Shown: piece by piece, positions 29,810 to 36,804 of the stretch | Layout: every line of letters starts with the position of its first letter | Numbering within the stretch: the first letter of the stretch is position 1 | Assembly: GCA_016215625.1 (NCBI GenBank) | Contig: JACRIW010000091.1 | Span: 1-41,913 of the forward strand | Reading direction: 5' to 3' | Origin: Candidatus Eiseniibacteriota bacterium | GTDB lineage: Bacteria > Eisenbacteria > RBG-16-71-46 | Length of the DNA stretch: 41,913 nucleotides | Notes under the pieces: model-generated | The model's input: the letters and a program-made list of their open reading frames with translations, nothing else | The model's database searches: none | What the model was told of the DNA's origin: nothing | Position numbers and translations under genes: made by a program

Positions 29810-30747
29810 GCCCGACCCTCGCACCGAAGGCGCCGAAGGCGCCGGGCGCGCCGTCGCCGCTGCTTCCCGCGATCGACGCGTGGCTCGACGAACTGCGCCG
29901 CGTCCGGCGCGTGAGCGACCGCACCGTGGACGCCTACCGGCGCGACGCGGTGGACTACCACGACTTCGCGCGCTCGCACGGACTGCGCGACTGGGCCGAG
30001 GCGTCGACGACGTTCGTGGACGGCTACTTCGCCGCGCTGCTCAAGAAGGGGCGCGCGGGCTCGACCGCGGCGCGCCGGAGATCGAGCCTGCGCAGCTTCC
30101 ACGCGTTCCTCGCGGGCATGGGTGAGCACTCCGAGGACCCGATCGCGCTGCTCGCCTCGCCGCGGCGCGAGCGCAAGCTGCCGCACGCGCTCACGCTCGG
30201 CGAGATCGAGTCGCTGCTCGCGGCGCCCGAAGGGGAGGAGGCGCTCGCGCTGCGCGACCGCGCCATGCTCGAACTCGCGTACGCGTCGGGGGTGCGCGTC
30301 TCCGAACTCGTCGGCGCGCAGCGGGCACAGCTCGACCTGTCCGGCGGCACGCTCACCGTGACGGGGAAGGGCGACAAGCAGCGCCTCGTGCCGTTCGGGC
30401 GCGCCGCCACGAAGGCGCTGCGCGAGTGGCTCGAGCGCGGCCGCCCGCAGCTCGCCGGGCGCGCGCGCCACGATCACGTCTTCTGCAACGCCATGGGCGC
30501 GCCGCTCTCGCGCATGGGCTGGTGGAAGATCCTCCGCGGTCATGCCGTGCGCGCGGGGATCGCCACGCGCGTGCATCCGCACGCCCTGCGTCATTCGTTC
30601 GCCACGCACCTGCTCGAGGGCGGCGCCGACCTGCGCGTCGTGCAGGAACTCCTCGGGCACGTGAGCATCACCACCACCGCCATCTACACGCACCTCGACC
30701 GCGGCTACCTGCGCGAGGTGCATCGCCAGTTCCATCCGCGTGCGTGA
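29806..30747 (+). CDS. xerD: Tyrosine recombinase XerD
   Basis: The second Xer recombinase in the window, 313 residues, with an Ala/Pro-rich N-terminal extension of about 20. Catalytic residues are Arg164 (GVRVSE), Lys188 (VTGKGDK), His259 and Arg262 (HALRH), His285 (LLGHVSI) and Tyr294 (IYTHLD). The C-terminal tail REVHRQFHPRA resembles XerD proteins, where HPRA is common. It is coupled to uvrC by a GTGA overlap. Assignment as XerD rather than XerC rests on the LLGHVSITTTAIYTH segment and is moderately sure. Its stop codon is the loop of a perfect 10-bp hairpin. Confidence 0.88.
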   Translation: MSPTLAPKAPKAPGAPSPLLPAIDAWLDELRRVRRVSDRTVDAYRRDAVDYHDFARSHGLRDWAEASTTFVDGYFAALLKKGRAGSTAARRRSSLRSFHAFLAGMGEHSEDPIALLASPRRERKLPHALTLGEIESLLAAPEGEEALALRDRAMLELAYASGVRVSELVGAQRAQLDLSGGTLTVTGKGDKQRLVPFGRAATKALREWLERGRPQLAGRARHDHVFCNAMGAPLSRMGWWKILRGHAVRAGIATRVHPHALRHSFATHLLEGGADLRVVQELLGHVSITTTAIYTHLDRGYLREVHRQFHPRA

Positions 30748-30757
30748 CGCACGCGGA
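30735..30757 (+). terminator. Perfect hairpin around the xerD stop codon
   Basis: TCCGCGTGCG (30735-30744) and CGCACGCGGA (30748-30757) are exact reverse complements, and the 3-base loop is the TGA stop codon of xerD. The stem is very stable but has no T tract. It could end or attenuate the uvrC-xerD transcript, protect its 3' end, or affect termination of translation. Confidence 0.5.
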
Positions 30758-30760
30758 CAA

Positions 30761-30776
30761 CACGACCGGGGTCGTG
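30761..30776. promoter_or_regulatory. 16-bp palindrome directly before a ribosome site
   Basis: CACGACC (30761-30767) and GGTCGTG (30770-30776) are a perfect 7-bp inverted repeat with a 2-bp centre. Its last base is also the first G of the GGAGG ribosome site (30776-30780) of the next gene. It could be a dimeric repressor operator or an RNA hairpin that limits ribosome access. Confidence 0.35.
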
Positions 30777-30784
30777 GAGGAATG

Positions 30785-31420
30785 ATGAAACGAGTTCGAG
30801 TGCTGGTCCTGACGTTCGTGATGCTCGCGGGCTTCGCGCTGTCCGCGTCGGCGGCTTCCATCGTGCTGCCGCGCGCCGGCCAGGTCGGCGTGGGCGTCGC
30901 CGGGCAGTGGGGCGCCCTCACGAAGGGCGGCAAGCTCGGCGCGGAGTTCGGCAACGGACCGGGTCTCAGCGTCAGGCTGCGCTACCGCATGCGCTACGAG
31001 CGCGGCATCGGGCTGTCGTTCGACACGCAGTCGCTCGATTCGCGTTCGCCGTCGCGCAAGGAGACCGCCTTCCTCGGGTTCGAGAACGACCTCGATCCCA
31101 CGCTCGTGCGCGACCGCCTCGTGATGAACTCGGCGGGCTTCGACCTCTACCAGTACTTCGGAACGCGCAAGAAGACCGTGAAGCAGCTCAACGCGGGGCT
31201 CGGCATCACGCAGGTCTCGGCGCGGCTGTCGAACGGTGAAGTGCAGTATCCGCTGGGCGGCGACGGGTTCTACCTGAGCGCCGGCGCGGGCCTCGAAAAG
31301 TTCGTCTACCGCAGCTGGGCGGTCACGCTCGACGGCCGCTACCAGGCCATCTTCCACGACGCGAAGGTCAACCAGGGCGCGCAGGTCTCGCTCGGCATGA
31401 TCTTCTATGCGGCCTACTGA
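30785..31420 (+). CDS. Small predicted outer-membrane beta-barrel protein
   Basis: A 211-residue exported protein. The signal peptide MKRVRVLVLTFVMLAGFALS ends near ASAA. The mature part alternates short amphipathic strands: QVGVGVAGQWGAL, LSVRLRYRMRYERGIGLSFD, FYLSAGAGLEKFVYRSWAVT and VSLGMIFYAAY. This suggests an eight-stranded barrel of the OmpA/OmpW size class. ATG 30785 is favoured because GGAGG (30776-30780) is four bases away; ATG 30782 is only one base away. No enzymatic motif is visible. The gene lies behind two adjacent inverted repeats that separate it from xerD. Confidence 0.72.
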   Translation: MKRVRVLVLTFVMLAGFALSASAASIVLPRAGQVGVGVAGQWGALTKGGKLGAEFGNGPGLSVRLRYRMRYERGIGLSFDTQSLDSRSPSRKETAFLGFENDLDPTLVRDRLVMNSAGFDLYQYFGTRKKTVKQLNAGLGITQVSARLSNGEVQYPLGGDGFYLSAGAGLEKFVYRSWAVTLDGRYQAIFHDAKVNQGAQVSLGMIFYAAY

Positions 31421-31421
31421 C

Positions 31422-32828
31422 ATGAAGACCACTCTCGGCATCGCGTTCCACGGCGCCGCGCGCACCGTCACCGGCTCGCGCCACCTGCTCACGTTCGGCG
31501 GACGGAAGCTGCTCTTCGACTGCGGCCTGTACCAGGGGCGCCGCGACGAGGCCGACCGCATCAACCGCACGTTCCGCTTCGATCCGGCCGAACTCGACAC
31601 GGTCGTGATCTCGCACGCGCACATCGACCACATCGGCAACCTGCCGTCGCTCGTCGCGCGCGGGTATGCCGGGCCGATCCACATGACGGCCGCCACCGCC
31701 GAGCTCGCGGCGGTGCTGCTCGCCGACACCGCCTTCCTCATGCAGAAGGACCTCGAGCACGTGAACAAGCGCCGCGGCGGACGGCCCGAGCGCAAGCCGC
31801 TGTTCACGATGGCCGACGTCGAGGAGACGCTCACGCGCGTCGTGAAGCACGGATACCACGAGGTGTTCGAGCCCCTGCCGGGCGTCCGCGCGCGCTACGA
31901 CGACGCCGGCCACATCCTCGGCTCGGCGATCACGACGTTCGAGTTCGCGGCGAACGGGCGCACGAGGCGGGTGTGCATGGGTGGCGACCTCGGCCGGCCC
32001 GCGCGGCCGATCCTGCGCGATCCCGAGACGCCCGCCGCGCCCGAGGTGCTCGTGCTCGAGAGCACGTACGGTGACCGGCTGCATTCGGACGACGACGCGA
32101 CGGTCGAAGGACTCGTGGCGATCGTGAACAAGACCGTCGCGCGCGGCGGCCGCGTGGTCGTGCCCGCGTTCGCGGTCGGGCGCACGCAGGAACTCGTCGC
32201 CATGCTGCACCCGCTCATCGAAGCGAAGCGCATCCCGGACGTGCCCATCTTCGTCGACAGCCCGATGGCGCGGAACGCGACGGCGGTCTTCGTGCATCAC
32301 CCCGAGTGCTTCGACGAAGAGACGTTCCGGGCGTTCCACGAAGAGGACGGCGCTCCGTTCGGGTTCCGCCGCCTGCGCTACATCGGTTCGCCGGACGAGT
32401 CCCGTGCGCTCAACGACCGCAAGGACCCCTGCATCATCATCTCGGCGTCCGGCATGTGCGAAGGGGGCCGCGTGCTGCACCACCTGCAGCACGCGCTGGG
32501 CAACGCGAAGAACACGGTGCTCTTCGTCGGCTACCAGGGCGAAGGCACGCTCGGCCGCCGGCTGCGCGACGGCGCCGAAACGGTGAACGTGTACGGCGAG
32601 CCCTGCACGGTGCGGGCCGAAATCGCCGCGCTCGACGGATTCAGCGCCCACGCGGACCAGCGCGAGCTGCTCGAGTGGGTGGGGAGTTTCGCCACGCCGC
32701 CGCGCACGATCTTCCTCGTGCACGGCGATCTCGCCCCGGCCGAAGTGCTCGCGAAACTCCTGCGCGAGCGCACCGGAGCCACGGTTCACATTCCCGAGCT
32801 GGGACAGGAGTTCGACCTGTGGGAATGA
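31422..32828 (+). CDS. Beta-CASP metallo-beta-lactamase RNA-processing nuclease
   Basis: A 468-residue enzyme of the MBL/beta-CASP family, probably an RNA endo/exonuclease (relatives of CPSF73 and bacterial RNase J/YsgA-like proteins). The metal motif is His65-x-His67-x-Asp69-His70 in ISHAHIDHIGNLP. Further ligands lie in DDAGHILGSA and GGDLGR. The beta-CASP part shows LESTYGDR, PAFAVGRTQEL, VDSPMA, ISASGMCEGGRVLHHL and the late His in SAHADQ. ATG 31422 is used; ATG 31407 would overlap the preceding gene. The stop overlaps the SNF2 gene by 4 bp, linking it to that helicase. Confidence 0.9.
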   Translation: MKTTLGIAFHGAARTVTGSRHLLTFGGRKLLFDCGLYQGRRDEADRINRTFRFDPAELDTVVISHAHIDHIGNLPSLVARGYAGPIHMTAATAELAAVLLADTAFLMQKDLEHVNKRRGGRPERKPLFTMADVEETLTRVVKHGYHEVFEPLPGVRARYDDAGHILGSAITTFEFAANGRTRRVCMGGDLGRPARPILRDPETPAAPEVLVLESTYGDRLHSDDDATVEGLVAIVNKTVARGGRVVVPAFAVGRTQELVAMLHPLIEAKRIPDVPIFVDSPMARNATAVFVHHPECFDEETFRAFHEEDGAPFGFRRLRYIGSPDESRALNDRKDPCIIISASGMCEGGRVLHHLQHALGNAKNTVLFVGYQGEGTLGRRLRDGAETVNVYGEPCTVRAEIAALDGFSAHADQRELLEWVGSFATPPRTIFLVHGDLAPAEVLAKLLRERTGATVHIPELGQEFDLWE

Positions 32829-34822
32829 CGGAGTCGCGATACGAGGTGGGGCAGCGGCTCCACCACCCGATGTTCGGCGAGGGCCTCATCGTCGAGGTCC
32901 ACACCGACCGCGGCCGCGAAGTGCTCGAGGTGGTGTTCGACGGCCAGCTGCGCCGGCTCTCGGCGTTGCGCGAGTGGAACATCGTGGACGGCGCGGGCAG
33001 CTTCGATCCCGCGTCCGAGGACGAGGAGGCCGAGGGCGACGAAGGGGACGGGCCGGCCTTCGTGCGCTCGTCCCCGCACGCCAAGCGCACCTGGCATCCG
33101 CAGGGCGACGTGCTGCTGAAGCAGTGGCTCGGTCACCACGCGGAGCCGCAGGCGCACTTCGACGTGCGCGCGCAGGCGGAAGAGTGGGCGGGCTGGACGA
33201 GCGCCGACCGGCTCCTCTCGCTCGACTCGCTGCGCGGGGTCGAACGCTTCCCGCACCAGGTCACGGCGTGCCTGCGCGTGCTGCGCGACTTCGGCGGCCG
33301 CGGGATCCTCGCGGACGAAGTCGGCCTCGGGAAGACGGTCGAGGCCGGCATCGTCCTCAAGGAGTACCTGCTGCGGGGCGCCGTGCGCACCGTGCTCGTG
33401 CTCGTGCCCGCGTCGCTGTGCGAACAGTGGCGCGCCGAGCTGTGGGAGAAGTTCGAGCTCGACTTCGTGGTTTCGCGCGGTCCCGCCGGGCAGTGGGGGC
33501 GGCATCCGCTCGTGATCTCGTCGCTCGAGACCGCGCGGCACGAACGCCACCGCCGCAGGGTGCGCGGCGCGAACTACGACATGGTCGTGGTCGACGAGGC
33601 GCACCGCCTGCGCAACCACCTCACGCTCGGCTGGAAGTTCATCAACGACCTCAATCCGCGCTACCTGCTGCTCGCGACCGCGACGCCGGTGCAGAACGAC
33701 CTGCGCGAGCTGTACAACCTCGTCACGCTCGTGCGGCCGGGGACGGTCGGGACGTTCTCGCAGTTCCGCCGCGATTTCCTGAGCGGTCACGACAAGCGCA
33801 CGCCGCGCAACACGCCCAAGCTCCGGCGGCTGCTGCAGAGCGTGATGATCCGCACGCGCCGCGGCGACACGAAGCTCACGTTCGCGCCGCGCAAGGTCGA
33901 GACGCAGTGGGTGCCGCAGAGCGCGGCCGAACGCGCGCTGTACAAGCAGGTGAGCGAGTTCGTCGCCGACGCGGTCCACGGCGACGCCGGCATGCCCGGC
34001 AAGCCGCACTACTTCACCCTCATGGTGCTGCAGAAGGAGATGGGCTCGTCGTGGTCGGCCGCCTGCGGCACGCTCGCGAAACTCGCCTCGCATCCCGACG
34101 GGCTCGATCCGAAGCGCACGAGGCAGTTCGCCGACCGCGCCGAGCAGCTGAGCCGTGACCCGAGCAAGATCAAGACGCTCCTGCGCTGCATCGCCTCGCT
34201 GAACGGCAACAAGGCGATCGTGTTCACGCAGTTCCGGGCGACGCAGGAGGCGATCCTGCAGGCGCTGCGCGAGGCCGGGATCACGTTCGCCGAGTTCCAC
34301 GGCGAGATGGGGTGGCGCGAGAAGGAAGAGGCGCTCGACCGCTTCCGCCAGCACGAGCAGGTGCTCGTGAGCACCGAGGCGGGCGGCGAAGGACGCAACC
34401 TCCAGTTCGCGAGCGTGGTGATCAACTACGACCTGCCGTGGAACCCGATGCGGCTCGAGCAGCGCATCGGGCGCGTGCACCGGCTCGGGCAGGAGCATCC
34501 CGTGCGCGTGATCAACCTCGTCGCGCGCGGCACGATCGAGGCGTACGTGCTCGAGATCCTCGAGCGCAAGATCCGCATGTTCGAACTCGTCGTCGGCGAG
34601 ATGGAGGAGATCCTCGGCGCCTGGCAGGTGCAGGGTTCCTTCGAGGACGAGGTCTTCCGCCGCTGGACCGAGTCGCGCAACCCGCGCGTGCGCAAGAAGC
34701 GCTTCACGGAGCTCGCGCAGCACCTCATGACCGCGCGGAAGCTCTACCAGCAGCAGCGTGACAACCAGAGCTGGCTGTTTCGCGGCGCCCACGACGAGCA
34801 CGAAGAGGAGCCGCAGTCGTGA
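32825..34822 (+). CDS. RapA/HepA-like SNF2 family ATPase
   Basis: A 665-residue Swi2/Snf2 ATPase. The N-terminal segment GQRLHHPMFGEGLIVEVHTD resembles the small Tudor/CarD-like modules that bind RNA polymerase. Walker A is ADEVGLGKT (Lys170), the DExH box is VVDEAH (Asp257-His260), then LLLATATPVQN, IVFTQFRATQ and motif VI EQRIGRVHRLGQEHPV. The organisation is like RapA, which recycles RNA polymerase, but it is much shorter (RapA is 968). It starts at ATGA with the beta-CASP gene and ends at GTGA with an unknown zinc-ribbon protein. Role in transcription, RNA turnover or defence is open. Confidence 0.88.
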   Translation: MTESRYEVGQRLHHPMFGEGLIVEVHTDRGREVLEVVFDGQLRRLSALREWNIVDGAGSFDPASEDEEAEGDEGDGPAFVRSSPHAKRTWHPQGDVLLKQWLGHHAEPQAHFDVRAQAEEWAGWTSADRLLSLDSLRGVERFPHQVTACLRVLRDFGGRGILADEVGLGKTVEAGIVLKEYLLRGAVRTVLVLVPASLCEQWRAELWEKFELDFVVSRGPAGQWGRHPLVISSLETARHERHRRRVRGANYDMVVVDEAHRLRNHLTLGWKFINDLNPRYLLLATATPVQNDLRELYNLVTLVRPGTVGTFSQFRRDFLSGHDKRTPRNTPKLRRLLQSVMIRTRRGDTKLTFAPRKVETQWVPQSAAERALYKQVSEFVADAVHGDAGMPGKPHYFTLMVLQKEMGSSWSAACGTLAKLASHPDGLDPKRTRQFADRAEQLSRDPSKIKTLLRCIASLNGNKAIVFTQFRATQEAILQALREAGITFAEFHGEMGWREKEEALDRFRQHEQVLVSTEAGGEGRNLQFASVVINYDLPWNPMRLEQRIGRVHRLGQEHPVRVINLVARGTIEAYVLEILERKIRMFELVVGEMEEILGAWQVQGSFEDEVFRRWTESRNPRVRKKRFTELAQHLMTARKLYQQQRDNQSWLFRGAHDEHEEEPQS

Positions 34823-35955
34823 CCGCCGCGAAGAAGAAGGCCGCGAAGAAGCCGCTCGCGCGTGGCAAGGGAGCGAAGCGCTCCGAGTCCGAGACGCGCG
34901 TGCCGCTCGGCGAGACCGCGCTCGAGCAGCCGGAGTGGCGCGCGTTCGTCGGGCGCTGGCTCGAAATCGCCGGTTGCAAGGTCGAGTCCGCGCCGCACGG
35001 GGACTGGGAAGTCGAGCTCGCGCCCGACCTGCAGAAGCGCTGGCGGCGCCAGCGCGTGCGGCTCGTGTTCGACCCGGCGCGCAACACCGTGCCGCGTGGC
35101 GCGTGGTTCACGGCGCCCGGCAGCACGGCGGGCCGGCGCATCCTCGAGGCGGCGATGGACCGGCCGATGTTCACGCGGCGCACGGCGCTCGCGCAGGTGC
35201 CCGGCGCGCCGGCGACCGGGATCGCGAGCGTGTGCAAGGCACGCGGGCTCACGTGGGGCACGCCGCGGCTCGGGCCGGTGCGCTACGAACGGCGAGTGGC
35301 GTTCCATGCTGTGATCACGCGCTGGGGCGGGCTGCCGTGGCAGGAGCAGTGGGTCGTGCTCGTGGGCGCCGGTGGCGAGGTGCTCGAACGCGACCAGGCC
35401 CCGCAGGTGCCGGACGTGCGGCCGCGCGAGGGGCTCTACCAGATGGGCGAGGACCTCGAGCCCGAACTGCGCGAGCGCTGGCTGCTCGCCGCGCGTGCGA
35501 CGCTCGAGGAACTGGCGAGCGAGCGCGAGCGCGAGTGGGAGGTCAGCGTCGGACGCCTGCGCGATGCCGAACTCGAGCGCCTCGGCGCGTTCTTCTCGGC
35601 CCGCATCGAGGAGGAAGAAGAGCGCGACCGGCGGCGCACGAGCCGCGACGAGCACGAACTCGAGCACGGGGACGCCACCCAGCTCAAGCTCGAGTGGGAA
35701 CGCCGTGCGGCGGAGGTCCGGCAGCGCTGGGAGATGCGCACGGAAGTCCGGCTCTGGGGCATCGAGGAGTGGTCGTGGCCGGTCGCCGATCTCGAGCAGG
35801 AGCTCAAGTCCGGCGCCATGCACGTGAAGCTGCACTCGGCCGTGGACGTCGCGCGCGGGAAACCGTCCCTGCCGGGTTGCCCGACCTGCGGGACGCCGGC
35901 GGAACTGCTCGTGCGTGCCCGGGGGCACGTCGCCTGCGCGAACTGCGCCGGATGA
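34819..35955 (+). CDS. Unrecognised coiled-coil protein with C-terminal zinc ribbon
   Basis: A 378-residue protein I cannot assign to a family. The N terminus is a Lys/Ala-rich basic tail (TAAKKKAAKKPLARGKGAKR). A mixed globular part follows (about 35-220), with RVRLVFDPARN and RRVAFHAVITRWGGLPWQEQ. Residues about 220-330 are strongly charged helix with coiled-coil character (SEREREWEVSVGRLRDAELE, RIEEEEERDRRR). The end is a zinc ribbon with Cys354, Cys357, Cys373 and Cys376 (CPTCG...CANC). GTG 34819 overlaps the SNF2 stop by 4 bp, so it is probably a partner of that ATPase. A nucleic-acid-binding adaptor is a guess from the basic tail and zinc site. Confidence 0.75.
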   Translation: MTAAKKKAAKKPLARGKGAKRSESETRVPLGETALEQPEWRAFVGRWLEIAGCKVESAPHGDWEVELAPDLQKRWRRQRVRLVFDPARNTVPRGAWFTAPGSTAGRRILEAAMDRPMFTRRTALAQVPGAPATGIASVCKARGLTWGTPRLGPVRYERRVAFHAVITRWGGLPWQEQWVVLVGAGGEVLERDQAPQVPDVRPREGLYQMGEDLEPELRERWLLAARATLEELASEREREWEVSVGRLRDAELERLGAFFSARIEEEEERDRRRTSRDEHELEHGDATQLKLEWERRAAEVRQRWEMRTEVRLWGIEEWSWPVADLEQELKSGAMHVKLHSAVDVARGKPSLPGCPTCGTPAELLVRARGHVACANCAG

Positions 35956-36010
35956 ACGGGAGGGACCCGGCGGGACGCGCCGCCACGGGCCCGGGACCCG
36001 GCCCGGCGGC

Positions 36011-36040
36011 TTGACGGTCGCGACGGCCGACCGCTAAGGT
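36011..36040 (+). promoter_or_regulatory. Putative promoter of the YfgM-like gene
   Basis: TTGACG (36011-36016), an 18-bp spacer and TAAGGT (36035-36040) lie in the 155-bp gap after the zinc-ribbon gene. Transcription near 36047 leaves about 64 bases before the TTG start. The rest of the gap has GC-rich self-complementary runs but no other clear element. Confidence 0.45.
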
Positions 36041-36110
36041 TTTCCGTCGCTTACGCCCTCGAACGGGGCCTGTATCGCCTTCCCGTGTGTTGCCGAACCG
36101 GAGGTCTCAC

Positions 36111-36779
36111 TTGTCGCAGGAGTTCACGAAGGGTCATGCGCCGGAGGTCACCTCCGAGCAGGTCGTCGAAACCGTCACGTCGTTCTGGGACCGCTTCGGC
36201 CGGGTCGTGATCGGTGTCGTGATCGCGGTGGTCGCGGTCGGCGCGATCGCGTTCTACACGGTCCAGAACACCGAGAAGCAGAACGTCGCCGCCGCCGAGA
36301 AGCTCGCCGAGGCGAACGCCATGTTCTGGAACGGCGACTACGACCGCAGCAAGACCCTCGCGGAAGAGGTCGTGAAGCAGTACGGCTCGACCGCGAACGG
36401 CAACGACGCGCGACGCGTCGCCGGCGACGCCGCCTACTGGAAGGGCCAGTGGAAGGACGCCATCACGCAGTACAAGGCGTACCTGTCCAAGCAGTCCACC
36501 GGCATCGTCTCGCAGGCCGTGCGCCGCTCGCTCGCGTACGCGTACGAGTCGGACAAGCAGCACGCCGAGGCGGTCAAGCTCTACGATCAGCTCGTCGGGG
36601 TGTTCGAGCGTGAGTCGAGCGCCGAGATGCTCGCGGCCTCCGCGCGCTGCCTCGAGGCGACGAACAACAAGGCCGAAGCGGCGAAGCGGCTGCAGCGCCT
36701 CGTGGACGAGTTCGGCGACACGAGCTACGCGAACCGCGCCCGCGTGAAGCTGGCCGAGCTGACGGCCCCGGCCAACTGA
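36111..36779 (+). CDS. YfgM-like membrane-anchored TPR protein
   Basis: A 222-residue protein with a cytoplasmic N terminus of about 30, one membrane segment (about 31-50, RVVIGVVIAVVAVGAIAFYT) and a periplasmic TPR domain. TPR-like units include AEANAMFWNGDYDRSKTLAE, RVAGDAAYWKGQWKDAITQY and RSLAYAYESDKQHAEAVKLY. This layout matches YfgM and related TPR_21 proteins that assist envelope protein folding or assembly. TTG 36111 is chosen because GGAGG (36100-36104) is six bases upstream; a GTG at 36087 is in frame but lacks a ribosome site. The GH57 gene follows after 25 bp. Confidence 0.78.
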   Translation: MSQEFTKGHAPEVTSEQVVETVTSFWDRFGRVVIGVVIAVVAVGAIAFYTVQNTEKQNVAAAEKLAEANAMFWNGDYDRSKTLAEEVVKQYGSTANGNDARRVAGDAAYWKGQWKDAITQYKAYLSKQSTGIVSQAVRRSLAYAYESDKQHAEAVKLYDQLVGVFERESSAEMLAASARCLEATNNKAEAAKRLQRLVDEFGDTSYANRARVKLAELTAPAN

Positions 36780-36804
36780 AGCCCTCCCGAAAGGGGATCC
36801 CGGT

